A stretch of 64,000 nt of DNA from Azoarcus sp. DN11 (lineage in GTDB: Bacteria; Pseudomonadota; Gammaproteobacteria; Burkholderiales; Rhodocyclaceae): positions 992,001 through 1,056,000 of the forward strand of contig NZ_CP021731.1 in NCBI RefSeq assembly GCF_003628555.1, written 5' to 3'. Both the position numbers and the translations under genes were made by a program. Every line of letters starts with the position of its first letter. The first letter of the stretch is position 1. The notes beneath the pieces were generated by a model. That model made no database searches, was not told the origin of the DNA, and saw nothing but the letters and a program-made list of their open reading frames with translations. Shown one piece after another: positions 46,121 through 55,412 of the stretch.

Positions 46121-47890
46121 ATGACTGCCTACCGCGCCCGTGCCTTCGGCGAGGGCCTGCTCCTCGCGCTGTGCCTTGCGCTGCTCGCCCCCGTGGCCGC
46201 GGCGCAGCAGCCGCTGCGCGTGGAGCTGGACGCCCCCGACAGCGTGCGCCCGCTGCTCGAACGTCATCTGCGCATCCTCCACCGTTCCGACCAGATCCTG
46301 TCCGAAGCGCGTGCGGATCGCCTCGCGCTCGCGCGCCGCACGCGCCGCGAGGTGGCCGACCTGCTGGCGACCGAAGGCTATTTCTCGCCGGAGGTGCGCC
46401 TCGATCGCGAGGACGCCGAGGACTGGAAGCTCACCGTCGTGCCCGGCACGCCCGCGAAGATTGCCGCCGTCGACGTGCAGTTCGAGGGCGCGCTGGGCGG
46501 CGACGGCGAGGCACTCGCGGCGCGGCGCGCGGAGCTGAGGAAGGCCTGGGCACTGGAGGCCGGACAGGTGTTTCGCCAGTCGGCGTGGGACGACGCCAAG
46601 CGGCACCTCCTCGACGAAGTTGCCGCGCGCGACTACGCGGCGGCGCGCATCGCCGACAGCCGGGCCGAGGTCGACCCTGAATCGGCGACCGTGCGGCTCT
46701 CGGTGACCGTCGACTCCGGCCCGCCCTTCTTTCTTGGCCCGATCGAGGTGTCGGGGCTGAAGAACCTGCCCCCGGACCTGGTGCAGCGCTTCAGCACGCT
46801 GGCGCCGGGGCGCCCCTTCAACCAGGACGAGCTGCTGGCCTTGCAGAGCACGCTGCAAAACGTGCCGCAGCTGGCCTCGGTGGTCGTCGACGTCGAGCGC
46901 GACCCGGCACTCGCCGCGGCGGTGCCGGTGCGCGTGCAGGTGACCGAGGCGCGTTCGCGGCAGCTCGGTTTCGGCGCCGGCTATTCGAGCAACACCGGGT
47001 TTCGCGGCGAGATCAGCTGGCGCGACGTGAACCTGTTCGGCCGCGGCTGGGAGCTCGCCAGCGCGCTGCGCGTCGAGCAGTTGCGCCAGACCGTGTTCGC
47101 CGACGTGTTCCTGCCGCCGACGGGCGGGACCCATCGCGACAGCGTCGGCGCCGCGGCCGAGCGCAGCACGGTCGAGGGGCTCACACTGTCGACCCAGGCG
47201 GTGGGTGTCGCGCGCACGAACAAGCGCAGCATCACCGGCGGCTCGATCGATACCCGCCTCGCGCTGCGCCTGCAGCAGGAGGAGCGCAAGCCCGACGGCG
47301 GCGAGACGACCCGGCGCAAGGCGCTGACGCTGAACTGGTCGTGGACGCGCCGCGCCATCGATGATGCGCTCGATCCGCGGCGCGGTGACGTGCTGCAGCT
47401 GGAGATCGGCGGCGGTGCGCGGGCGCTGCTGTCGGACCAAAACTTCCTGCGCCTGTATGGCCGTTACGTGCGCTACGTGCCGATGGCGACGCGCGACGTG
47501 CTGATCCTGCGCGCCGAGGGCGGCGCGACGCTGGCGAAGAGCCGCGACGGGGTGCCGCAGGATTTCCTCTTCCGCACCGGGGGCACGCAGACGGTGCGCG
47601 GCTATGCGTACCAGAGCCTGGGAGTGCGGGAGGCCGATGCGACGGTGGGCGGGCGCTATCTCGCGACGGCGAGCGCGGAATATGTGCGTTGGTTCCGTCC
47701 GCAATGGGGGGCCGCGGCCTTCGTCGACATGGGCAACGCGGCCGACGATCGCGACACCTTCGAGCTCAAGCAGGGCTATGGCGTCGGCGCGCGCTGGAAG
47801 AGTCCGGCCGGGCCGATCGCGCTGGACGTGGCCTGGGGGCAGGCCGACCAGCGCCTGCGCCTGCACTTCGGCATCGCGGTCGCGTTCTGA
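46121..47890 (+). CDS. tamA: TamA-like outer-membrane assembly protein
   Basis: A 589-residue Omp85-family protein. Signal peptide about 1-28 (ending APVAAAQ), three POTRA-like domains (about 30-270, with VTVDSGPPFFLGPIEVSGLKNLP as POTRA3), and a beta-barrel (about 275-589) with the lid-lock motif FRTGGTQTVRGYAYQSLG and a terminal Phe (GIAVAF). It helps insert autotransporters and other barrel proteins with TamB. tamB usually follows but is absent here: an IS element begins 11 bases after the stop and the next gene is convergent. TACAAT at 46109-46114 may be the -10 element. Confidence 0.88.
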   Translation: MTAYRARAFGEGLLLALCLALLAPVAAAQQPLRVELDAPDSVRPLLERHLRILHRSDQILSEARADRLALARRTRREVADLLATEGYFSPEVRLDREDAEDWKLTVVPGTPAKIAAVDVQFEGALGGDGEALAARRAELRKAWALEAGQVFRQSAWDDAKRHLLDEVAARDYAAARIADSRAEVDPESATVRLSVTVDSGPPFFLGPIEVSGLKNLPPDLVQRFSTLAPGRPFNQDELLALQSTLQNVPQLASVVVDVERDPALAAAVPVRVQVTEARSRQLGFGAGYSSNTGFRGEISWRDVNLFGRGWELASALRVEQLRQTVFADVFLPPTGGTHRDSVGAAAERSTVEGLTLSTQAVGVARTNKRSITGGSIDTRLALRLQQEERKPDGGETTRRKALTLNWSWTRRAIDDALDPRRGDVLQLEIGGGARALLSDQNFLRLYGRYVRYVPMATRDVLILRAEGGATLAKSRDGVPQDFLFRTGGTQTVRGYAYQSLGVREADATVGGRYLATASAEYVRWFRPQWGAAAFVDMGNAADDRDTFELKQGYGVGARWKSPAGPIALDVAWGQADQRLRLHFGIAVAF

Positions 47891-47901
47891 GTTGCGGCTA
47901 G

Positions 47902-49456
47902 GAGTCTGCGCGGCAGAAGCCAAGCGTCGGTGAGGTAAGCCCTCCCTGGCGTGTCGGGGCCGGTAGACTGTTGAGATGACGAGCTATCTGCCCTATTGCC
48001 CGCAGCAGCAGATGCTGCTGCCCCAGGCGCTGCAGGAGTGGCTACCCGAAGGCCACCTGGCGTACTTCATTAGCGACGCGGTCGACGGATTGGACCTGAG
48101 CGCGTTCCACACCCGGTATGCCGGGGGCGGACCGCGCAACCAGCCGTTTCATCCGGCCATGATGGTCAAGGTGCTGCTGTATGCGTACGCCACGGGCGTG
48201 TTCAGCTCGCGCAAGATCGCGCGCAAGCTGCACGAGGATGTGGCGTTCCGGGTGCTGGCGGCAGGCAACTTCCCGGCCCACCGCACGCTCAGCGACTTTC
48301 GCGCTGTCCACTTGAAGGAGCTGAGCGAGTTGTTCGTGCAGGTGGTGCGACTGGCTCGCGAGATGGGGCTGGTGAAGCTCGGGACGGTGGCCATCGACGG
48401 CACCAAGGTCAAGGCGAACGCCAGCCGCCACAAGGCGATGAGTTACGGCCACATGGTGAAGGCGGAGGCCGAATTGAAACGGCAGATCGAGGCGCTGCTC
48501 AATCGGGCCAAGGCCGCCGACGACGCCGAGAGGAACGAGCCCGAGCTGGATGTGCCGGCCGAGATCGCGCGGCGCGAGGCGCGGCTGACGGCGATTGCCG
48601 AAGCCCGGGCGCGGCTCGAGCAGCGCCAGCGCGAGGCCGATCAGGCGCGCGGGCGCAGCGACGATGACGACCGCCGTCCGCGCGGCGGTGACGGCAAACC
48701 GAAGGGTGGGCGCTACAAGCGCGACTTCGGGGTGCCCGAGGACAAGGCACAGGAGAACTTCACGGATCCAGACAGCCGCATCATGAAGCGCGCCGGCGGC
48801 GGGTTCGATCCGGGCTACAACGCCCAGACGGCGGTCGACGAGACCGCCCACATCATCGTGGCGGCCGAACTGACCAACAACGCCAGCGACGCCGGGCTAC
48901 TGCCGGGGATGTTGCAGGTCGTGCGCGACACCCTCGCGCAGCGCCCGCGCCAGGCGCTGGCCGACACCGGCTACCGCTCGGAGCAGACGTTCCGGGAGCT
49001 CGACGGCTGCGGGACCGAACTGGTGGTGGCGCTGGGCCGGGAAGGCAAGCGCCGACTCGGTTTCGACCGTGAACGCAGTCCGCACACCGCGCAGATGGCC
49101 GACAAGCTCGATAGCGAGGCGGGCAAGACGGCTTACCGAAAACGGAAATGGATCGCCGAACCGCCCAACGGCTGGATCAAGAACGTATTGGGATTCCGGC
49201 AGTTCAGCCTGCGGGGCCTGGAGCGCGTCAAAGCGGAGTGGAAGCTCGTCTGTATGGCCCTGAACCTGCGCAGGATGAGCACACTGAGGACGGCATAACG
49301 GGAAAAAGGGGCGCAAATCTGTCCCCGTTCCCGTCCGGCACGGGCGCAGCACCGTCGCGAAGCAATTCAACCACGGCCGCAGTCTCTTCCCGCACCTCTC
49401 GCTTCGCCGATCCTTCTGCTAAAACCCCACTCTCTGGAGTTCTGCCGCGCAGACTC
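47902..49456 (+). mobile_element. IS1182-type insertion sequence
   Basis: A 1555-base element bounded by perfect 17-base inverted repeats (GAGTCTGCGCGGCAGAA at 47902-47918 and its complement at 49440-49456). CTAG flanks both ends (47898-47901 and 49457-49460), which looks like a 4-base target duplication. It carries one intact transposase gene, so it is probably active or recent. It sits in the narrow gap between the convergent tamA and EAL genes and destroys neither; the right CTAG supplies the TAG stop of the EAL gene. Confidence 0.85.
47976..49298 (+). CDS. IS1182-family transposase
   Basis: A 440-residue DDE transposase. The N-terminal DUF772-type domain (LPQALQEWLPEGHLAYFISDAVDGLDLSAF, YATGVFSSRKIARKLHEDVAFRVLAAG) and the C-terminal DDE domain with Asp in VAIDGTKVKANAS, Asp in ALADTGYRSEQT and Glu in WIAEPPNGWIKNVLGFRQFSLRGL are all present. 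A charged, repetitive insert (RGRSDDDDRRPRGGDGKP) lies between. Length and motifs indicate a complete gene. Confidence 0.88.
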   Translation: MTSYLPYCPQQQMLLPQALQEWLPEGHLAYFISDAVDGLDLSAFHTRYAGGGPRNQPFHPAMMVKVLLYAYATGVFSSRKIARKLHEDVAFRVLAAGNFPAHRTLSDFRAVHLKELSELFVQVVRLAREMGLVKLGTVAIDGTKVKANASRHKAMSYGHMVKAEAELKRQIEALLNRAKAADDAERNEPELDVPAEIARREARLTAIAEARARLEQRQREADQARGRSDDDDRRPRGGDGKPKGGRYKRDFGVPEDKAQENFTDPDSRIMKRAGGGFDPGYNAQTAVDETAHIIVAAELTNNASDAGLLPGMLQVVRDTLAQRPRQALADTGYRSEQTFRELDGCGTELVVALGREGKRRLGFDRERSPHTAQMADKLDSEAGKTAYRKRKWIAEPPNGWIKNVLGFRQFSLRGLERVKAEWKLVCMALNLRRMSTLRTA

Positions 49457-51208
49457 CTAGTCCGCGTTGCGCGCCTTCACCCAGGGCACGAAGTCGCGCT
49501 GCGGCATCGCCCGCGCATACAGGAAGCCCTGCGCGAAGTCGCAGCCGATGCGCTGGAGCTCGTCGGCCGTGGCCTGATCCTCGACCCCTTCGGCGACGAC
49601 GCGCATGCCGAAGCCGTGGGCGAGCGCCTGCACCGTCGTGACGATGGCGTGGTCGCGGCTCGAACGCAGCATGTCGCGCACGAAGAGCTGGTCGATCTTC
49701 AGCTCGCTCACCGGCAGGTCGCGCATGTAGGCGAACGACGAGAAGCCCGTGCCGAAATCGTCCAGCGACACCCCGCAGCCGAGCGCGCGCAAGCGCTGGA
49801 TGACGCGCCCGGCGCGGTCGCGGTCGCCGATCAGCGCGCTTTCCGTGACCTCCAGCACCAGGCGGGAGGGCGCTACCTTCCAGGTCGACAGCGCCTGGGC
49901 GACCAGCTCGGGAAGATCCTCGTCATGCAGGTCCTGCGCGACGAGGTTGAGCGATATCGGCACCTCGACGCCTTCGGCGCCGAGTTCGCCGATCATGCGT
50001 GCCGCCTGGCCGAGCAGCCAGCGCGACAGGCCGGGCATCAGGCCGAGGCGGCTGGCAGTCTCGATGATCTGCGGCGGAGGCACCCATTCGCCGTCGTCGC
50101 GCTGCCAGCGCAGCAGGGCTTCGGCGCCCGCGCAGCGGCCGCTGCCGAGCTGGATCTGCGGTTGCAGCCACAGCTGGAACGGCGGATGCGCGATCGTGCG
50201 GGCGATTTCGCGTTCGATGTCGATCTCGTGTTCCATGCGCGCGATCATGTCGGCGTGGAAGCACACCACCGGCACGTCGGCGCGGATCGCGCGATGCAGC
50301 GCGGCGCGCGCGGCGTGCTCCAGGTCGTGAGCGGTGAGGCCGTCGTCGGGCGCACAGGCGGTGCCCGCGTGGATCGAGCCGCGCAGCTGCGGCACGCCGT
50401 GCTCGGGCGAGCGCTCGCAGATCTCGATCAGGCGCCGCGCGGCCAGCTGAACCTGGCCGATGCTGCGCAGCTCCGGCATGATCAGCGCCCATTCCTGGTC
50501 GGCGATCGAGTACAGCACGTCGCCCGGCCGCAGCACGCGGCCCATCGCATCGCTCAGCGCCCGGCGCAGGCGGTCGCGCTGGGCGCTGAGTTGTTCCGGC
50601 GCGCTCGGGCCCCAGGCGACGTGCAGGAGCAGCAGGCCGAGCGGCTGCTGCAGCGGGGGGCTCATCAGGCGTTCGATCGCATGCAGGAAGCGCGTGCGCG
50701 TCGGCAGGCCGGTGACCGGATCCACGCCTTCCCCCGCTGCCACGCGCAGGTCCAGGCGGTCGAGCGAGGCGCACGCGAGCATGGCCTGCACGGCCTGCGC
50801 GAGCTTCGCCGTTGCCACGAGGATGTCGCATTCGGCGCGTCCGGGCGCCGGGCCCGTGGCATGCAGCGCGGCATGCACCGCTTCGATGAGACAGGCGCAC
50901 GCGGTGGTCGGCAGCGTTCGCGGGGCGCCCTGCTGCTGGCAGTCGAGCCATGCCGCGGCGAGTGATTCGAGCCACTCCGGCGTGCCCCACAGGGGCCGTT
51001 CCAGCAGCTGCGCGAAGAGCACTGTCTGGCTGGCCGCGATCGGCTGCGTGCAGCGCCGCTCCACCCCGTTGGCAAAGGCGGCGTCGAAGGTTTCCGCAGG
51101 AACGGCGAGCGTGAACGCCCGCAAGGCCGCCGCATCGGTCGCGGAATAGCCGACCGCCGCGAGTACCGCGTCCGTGCTGCCCGGGGGAATGTTCAGGCTC
51201 GTGTTCAG
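49457..51208 (-). CDS. EAL-domain protein with degenerate GGDEF
   Basis: About 583 residues. The N-terminal about 180 residues are helical and not recognised. A GGDEF-like fold follows (DPVTGLPTRTRFLHAI) but its active site reads SIADQEWALIM, so cyclase activity is unlikely. The C-terminal EAL domain is intact (AEALLRW, NLVAQDL, EVTESALIGD, DDFGTGFSSFAYM, VVAEGVE), suggesting a c-di-GMP phosphodiesterase. There is no ATG, GTG or TTG near the expected N-terminus; a CTG overlapping the HD-GYP stop (CTGA) is the most likely start, so translation is probably coupled. An upstream ATG at 51466 would overlap the neighbour by 260 bases. Confidence 0.72.
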   Translation of the reverse strand: MNTSLNIPPGSTDAVLAAVGYSATDAAALRAFTLAVPAETFDAAFANGVERRCTQPIAASQTVLFAQLLERPLWGTPEWLESLAAAWLDCQQQGAPRTLPTTACACLIEAVHAALHATGPAPGRAECDILVATAKLAQAVQAMLACASLDRLDLRVAAGEGVDPVTGLPTRTRFLHAIERLMSPPLQQPLGLLLLHVAWGPSAPEQLSAQRDRLRRALSDAMGRVLRPGDVLYSIADQEWALIMPELRSIGQVQLAARRLIEICERSPEHGVPQLRGSIHAGTACAPDDGLTAHDLEHAARAALHRAIRADVPVVCFHADMIARMEHEIDIEREIARTIAHPPFQLWLQPQIQLGSGRCAGAEALLRWQRDDGEWVPPPQIIETASRLGLMPGLSRWLLGQAARMIGELGAEGVEVPISLNLVAQDLHDEDLPELVAQALSTWKVAPSRLVLEVTESALIGDRDRAGRVIQRLRALGCGVSLDDFGTGFSSFAYMRDLPVSELKIDQLFVRDMLRSSRDHAIVTTVQALAHGFGMRVVAEGVEDQATADELQRIGCDFAQGFLYARAMPQRDFVPWVKARNAD

Positions 51209-52602
51209 GATAGGTAGAACTCCGAGGGATCGATGCCGTAGGCCCCCACGGGCAGCGCGCGCAGAATCCTGTACGGTTCGCCGGCGGGGGTCTGCGGCGA
51301 ATAGAGCAGGTCCAGGGTGGGCGGATGGCGGTTCGGCGACTTGTCCGCGCACAGCAGCACCAGCACGCGCGGCTGCATCCGCCGCACGCGGTTCTGCGCG
51401 ATGACGACGGCGACTTCGCCGGTGTTGAGTTCGACCAGCGTGCCGGCCGGGTACAGGCCGATGCACTGGATGAATCCATCCACGACGTTGGCCGAGAACT
51501 TGACGTCGCGCATCTGCACCAGCGCTTCCAGCGCGCGCTGCGTGCTCCGCGGCTCCTCGTAGGTGCGCTTGCTGGTCATCGCGCAGAAGGTGTCGACCAG
51601 GCCGGACATCTCGGCGCGCAGTCCGATCGCGCCGTTGCGCAGCCCGGCGGGATAGCCCGTGCCGTCGATGCGTTCATGGTGGCGGCTGACGATCTCGACC
51701 AGCCCCGGCATCGGCTTCGGGGTCTGCAGGATGATGCGCGTCGAGAACTCGACGTGCGACTTCGCGATCTCCATCTCGAGCCGGCTCAGCCGCCCGGCTT
51801 TCTGCAGCACGCGCTCGGGCAGGCGGAGCTTGCCGACGTCCTGCATCATGCCGGCGACCCCCATCACCGTCGCGCCGTCCTCGGAAAAGCCCAGGCTGTG
51901 CGCAAACACCATCAGGTGCACGGTGACATCGAGCGCGTGCCGGTAGCTGTAGAGGTCGTACTTCTTGAGCCGGATCAGCCACAGCAGCGCATCCGGGTTG
52001 CGCTTCACGCTCTGGAGCATGTCGTCGACGCATCCCGTCACCTGGCCGATGTCCGGGTTGCGGTTCTCGCGCACGTCGGCGATGACCTGGTCGAAGACTG
52101 CTTCGGTCTGCGTCACCACCGGGGAGACGCGGATGAGTTCGCGCTCGACGGAGCGGGTTTCGGGCCGGTCCGCGACGGCGTCGCCCGCAAGCCGGCGTGC
52201 CGCCGTCGCGTCGAGGCTGCCCTTGCGCACCAGCGCGAGCGCCTCGAGAAAGCTCAGCGGGCCGGCTCCGGAAGGCGCGGCGGCCTCCACCAGCGGCCGG
52301 GGCGGGGCCGTCCGGCCGACGCTCGAGGCCGGGGTGGCGCTGCCGGGCGCCGCGTAGTGTTCGCCGACCGAGCGGCTGCGGTCGATGTAGAGGAAGCGGC
52401 AGCAGTCGCGCAACTGGTCGAGCGTCTCGTCGTCCTCGATCAGGAAGCCTTGCAGCAGGAAAGGCGTGCCGACCCACGGGCGATCGAGCTCCACGACGAA
52501 CATGCCGATGCTCGCGTCGGTCGCCGCGATCAGCTCCCGCCGCCCGTCCTGCCTGCCTTCAGTGCCAGGAGAACCCGTCCGCCTGTCGTCGCCCGCGTGC
52601 AT
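51205..52602 (-). CDS. DUF3391/HD-GYP-like protein with altered HD motif
   Basis: A 465-residue protein. The N-terminal DUF3391 part reads ELIAATDASIGMFVVELDRPWVGTPFLLQGF. The HD-GYP domain (about 165-380) keeps the upstream His (YRHALDVTVH, His222), HHERIDGTGYP (GYP at 316-318) and DTFCAMTSKRTY. At the HD dyad the sequence reads MMQDVGKLRLP, with Gln254-Asp255 instead of His-Asp. Loss of this metal ligand may weaken or change c-di-GMP hydrolysis. It lies 6 bases after the GGDEF-EAL gene stop and overlaps the next gene by 4 bases, forming one c-di-GMP operon. Confidence 0.82.
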   Translation of the reverse strand: MHAGDDRRTGSPGTEGRQDGRRELIAATDASIGMFVVELDRPWVGTPFLLQGFLIEDDETLDQLRDCCRFLYIDRSRSVGEHYAAPGSATPASSVGRTAPPRPLVEAAAPSGAGPLSFLEALALVRKGSLDATAARRLAGDAVADRPETRSVERELIRVSPVVTQTEAVFDQVIADVRENRNPDIGQVTGCVDDMLQSVKRNPDALLWLIRLKKYDLYSYRHALDVTVHLMVFAHSLGFSEDGATVMGVAGMMQDVGKLRLPERVLQKAGRLSRLEMEIAKSHVEFSTRIILQTPKPMPGLVEIVSRHHERIDGTGYPAGLRNGAIGLRAEMSGLVDTFCAMTSKRTYEEPRSTQRALEALVQMRDVKFSANVVDGFIQCIGLYPAGTLVELNTGEVAVVIAQNRVRRMQPRVLVLLCADKSPNRHPPTLDLLYSPQTPAGEPYRILRALPVGAYGIDPSEFYLS

Positions 52603-52608
52603 GTCCCG

Positions 52609-55191
52609 TCATGATGAAAATGCTCCACGGGTGGGATTTTGCACCCAATCGACCGCAAAATCCTCTGCCGGGACCGGCGGGCCGAAAAGATAACCCTGCA
52701 GGACATCCGATTCCTGGCGCGCGAGGAAGCGCGACTGGACCTCGGTTTCGACCCCCTCGGCGACCACGCGCAGCCCCAATGCCCGCGCCATGCGGATCGC
52801 CGCGACGACGAGCGCGCAGTCTTCGGCGTCCTCGGAGAGGTCGCGGATGAAGCTGCGGTCGATCTTGATCGTGTGGAACGGGAAGGCGCGCAGGTAGCTC
52901 AGTGACGAGTAGCCGGTGCCGAAATCGTCGAGCGCGACGGTCACGCCGGCGGCTTCCAGGGCGAGCATGGCCTCGCGCACTTCGCCCGGGTTGCGGATCA
53001 GCAGCCCTTCGGTGACTTCGATCTCGAGCTGTTTGCGCGGGATCGCGTAGCGCTCCACGCAGGCCTTGATCGTGTCGACCAGCCCGGCGTTGGCGAACTG
53101 GCGCGGCGACACGTTGACCGCCATCACGAATTCGCCGCCGCAGGCCTCGCGCCACTGCGCCGCGTGCGAACAGGCCTGGTCCAGCACCCAGTTGCCGATG
53201 CTGACGATCAGTCCGCTCTGTTCCGCGATCGGGATGAAGCGGTCCGGCGGGACGCGACCGAGCACGGGGTGTGTCCAGCGCAGCAGGGCCTCGGCGCCCA
53301 CGAGGCGGCCGTCGCGCGCTGCGACCAGGGGCTGGAAATAGACCTGCAGTTCGCCGCGCTCGAGCGCGCCGCGCAGTTCGCGCTCCATCTCCATGCGCGC
53401 GACGGAGTCGTCGTGGATCTGCTGGTTGAAGAAGCGGAAGGTGTTGCGGCCGGCGTCCTTCGCCTCGTACATCGCAAGATCGGCGTTGCGCAGCAGCACG
53501 GCCGGTTCGCTGCCGTCGTTGGGGTAGAGCGAGACGCCGATGCTCGGCGAGGCGATGAACTCGCGGCCTTCGATCTGGAAGGGCGGCGTGAAGGTCTGGA
53601 TGATCTTGCTCGCCGCCGCGTCGGCGTCGCTCGCCTTCGCGATGCCGAGGATGATGAGGAATTCGTCGCCGCCCAGCCGTGCGACCGTGTCTTCCGCGCG
53701 GATCACCGAGCGCAGCCGTGCGGCCGCCTGGCACAGGAGTTCGTCGCCGGCGACGTGGCCGAGGGTGTCGTTGATCTGCTTGAAGTTGTCCAGGTCGATG
53801 AACATCACCGCGCACATCGTGCCGTCGCGGCTCGCGCGGCCCGTCGCCTGCTGCAGGCGGTCGAGCGCGAGCGTGCGGTTGGGCAGCGCCGTGAGGTTGT
53901 CGTAGTACGCCTGGTAGGCGACCTTTTCTTCCTGGGAGCGGCGTTCCGAGATGTCCTCGCGCATCAGCAGCATGTGCGCCGGCGCCCCGTGCTCGTTGCG
54001 CATCGTGACCAGGCGCAGGTGTTCCCAGTACTCGCTGCCGTCGGGGCGGCGGCTGCGGCGCTCGCCATCCCAGTCCCCGCCGGTCTGCAGTGCGGCACGG
54101 AATTCCGCATCGACTGCCCGGCTCTGTTCCCTGTCGGCCGGCTCCGGCAGCGCACTGGCGAGGAGCGTGTCCGCCGGGCGGCCGGTGACGCGCACGTAGG
54201 CGGCATTCGCGTACTCCACGCGCCGGTCGGCATTCGCGATCAGCACGCCGATGGGATTCTGTTCGACGGCCTGCGACAGCATCCACAGGCGCGCGTTGGC
54301 CGTGGCCAGGGCGCGTGTGCGCTGCGTGACGCGATCCTCGAGTTCTTCCTGCGCGGTCCGCAGGCTGCGCTCGCGCGACACCACCATGTCCTGCATGGTG
54401 TTGAACGCCCGCCCGAGGTCGCTGATCTCGTCGTCGCCGGAGATCGCGATCGGTTCGCGGTCTTCGCCGGCCGCCAGGCGGGACGCCGCATCCCGCAGGG
54501 CGCGCAGCCGGCGCGACAGGGAGCGTGCGAACACGACCAGGACCGCCGCGAGGAACAGGAAGCCGCCCAGCGACAGGGTTACGAAGAAGCGCTGCTGCTG
54601 CTGCTGCTCTTCGCGCGCCTGAACGTAGGCTTCGGTCGCGGCGTGTTCGGTGGTGCTCACCAGTTCGCGCAGGATCGACGATATCGCCGCATGCGCGGTG
54701 CGCGTGCGCGTGCGCGTGCTCGTGATCGACTTCACGGCCGCGAGGTTCATCGTTGCCGCGAGGCTGATGATTTCCTCCACGTCCTCGCGGTAATTGAGCC
54801 AGTGCTTTTCCAGGCGCCGGGCGTCGTCCGGGCGGGTGGCGGCGAGCGTGGTGAGGAACGGGGCCAGTTCCGCCGTCATCGCCTCGATCCCGGAGCGCAT
54901 CCGTTCGGCGTACTGCGACAGCGCGAACACGTCGTGCGCGGAGGGCAGTTCGAGTTCCAGCGCGCGCAGCTCGTTGCTGAGCGCCTGCAGGCGGTGCGTT
55001 GCCGCCAGGGGCTGCACCTGCCGGACGACCGTATCCTCGAGCCGCAGCTTGGCGTCATCGAGGACGCGGTTGCCGATCAGGAGGATCGTCGCCACCAGCA
55101 GGCCGCCCAGCGCGAACATGGTCGACAGCCGCACCAGCAGCGACTGGCGGAACAGGCTCCGTCTGGCGGGAAGGGGAGGCATCGGAATCAT
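52609..55191 (-). CDS. Membrane HAMP-PAS-GGDEF-EAL protein
   Basis: An 860-residue inner-membrane sensor. TM1 is at about 24-42, a periplasmic helical sensor region follows (about 45-180), then TM2 (FFVTLSLGGFLFLAAVLVVFA) and HAMP. PAS (about 295-415), GGDEF (VARLGGDEFLIIL) and EAL (GAEALLRW, DDFGTGYSSLSYLRAF) follow. Both catalytic motifs are intact. Just before TM2 is a run of Gln (EEQQQQQR). The ATG at 55191 overlaps the stop of the preceding small ORF (ATGA); a second ATG at 55182 is possible. Confidence 0.87.
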   Translation of the reverse strand: MIPMPPLPARRSLFRQSLLVRLSTMFALGGLLVATILLIGNRVLDDAKLRLEDTVVRQVQPLAATHRLQALSNELRALELELPSAHDVFALSQYAERMRSGIEAMTAELAPFLTTLAATRPDDARRLEKHWLNYREDVEEIISLAATMNLAAVKSITSTRTRTRTAHAAISSILRELVSTTEHAATEAYVQAREEQQQQQRFFVTLSLGGFLFLAAVLVVFARSLSRRLRALRDAASRLAAGEDREPIAISGDDEISDLGRAFNTMQDMVVSRERSLRTAQEELEDRVTQRTRALATANARLWMLSQAVEQNPIGVLIANADRRVEYANAAYVRVTGRPADTLLASALPEPADREQSRAVDAEFRAALQTGGDWDGERRSRRPDGSEYWEHLRLVTMRNEHGAPAHMLLMREDISERRSQEEKVAYQAYYDNLTALPNRTLALDRLQQATGRASRDGTMCAVMFIDLDNFKQINDTLGHVAGDELLCQAAARLRSVIRAEDTVARLGGDEFLIILGIAKASDADAAASKIIQTFTPPFQIEGREFIASPSIGVSLYPNDGSEPAVLLRNADLAMYEAKDAGRNTFRFFNQQIHDDSVARMEMERELRGALERGELQVYFQPLVAARDGRLVGAEALLRWTHPVLGRVPPDRFIPIAEQSGLIVSIGNWVLDQACSHAAQWREACGGEFVMAVNVSPRQFANAGLVDTIKACVERYAIPRKQLEIEVTEGLLIRNPGEVREAMLALEAAGVTVALDDFGTGYSSLSYLRAFPFHTIKIDRSFIRDLSEDAEDCALVVAAIRMARALGLRVVAEGVETEVQSRFLARQESDVLQGYLFGPPVPAEDFAVDWVQNPTRGAFSS

Positions 55192-55412
55192 TGGCGGCCA
55201 CCGAACCGGCGGCGGAACGCCTGCCGCGGCCGCATCTGCCCGGCGAACGACTCCGCGAGTGCAGCCCCCGAAGACGGGACGCGCGGCATCCGGTGCATCC
55301 ACGTGCCTTCCCCGTCGTCGCGTTCGTCGACCACGCCGTAAGGCTGCAGGGTGGCTGCAGCGGCGCACAGGGTTGCGGCGGGCAGCGGGGCGAGATATCT
55401 GCGTGACGACAT
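55188..55412 (-). CDS. Small ORF coupled to the GGDEF-EAL gene
   Basis: A 74-residue ORF (start MSSRRYLAPLPAATLCAAAA) with a short hydrophobic, signal-like N-terminus and a basic C-terminus. A GTG at 55463 would extend it to 91 residues. Its stop overlaps the ATG of the membrane GGDEF-EAL gene. I do not recognise a family. It might be a small periplasmic partner of the sensor, but no clear ribosome binding site is present. Confidence 0.4.
   Translation of the reverse strand: MSSRRYLAPLPAATLCAAAATLQPYGVVDERDDGEGTWMHRMPRVPSSGAALAESFAGQMRPRQAFRRRFGGRQ

Noticed and set aside
46121-47890. tamA considered as truncated by the IS
   Set aside because: The barrel is complete and ends in the usual terminal Phe with its own stop 11 bases before the element.
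51209-51466. ATG-initiated 669-codon version of the EAL protein
   Set aside because: It would overlap 260 bases of the HD-GYP gene in another frame and adds only low-complexity Arg/Ala sequence.
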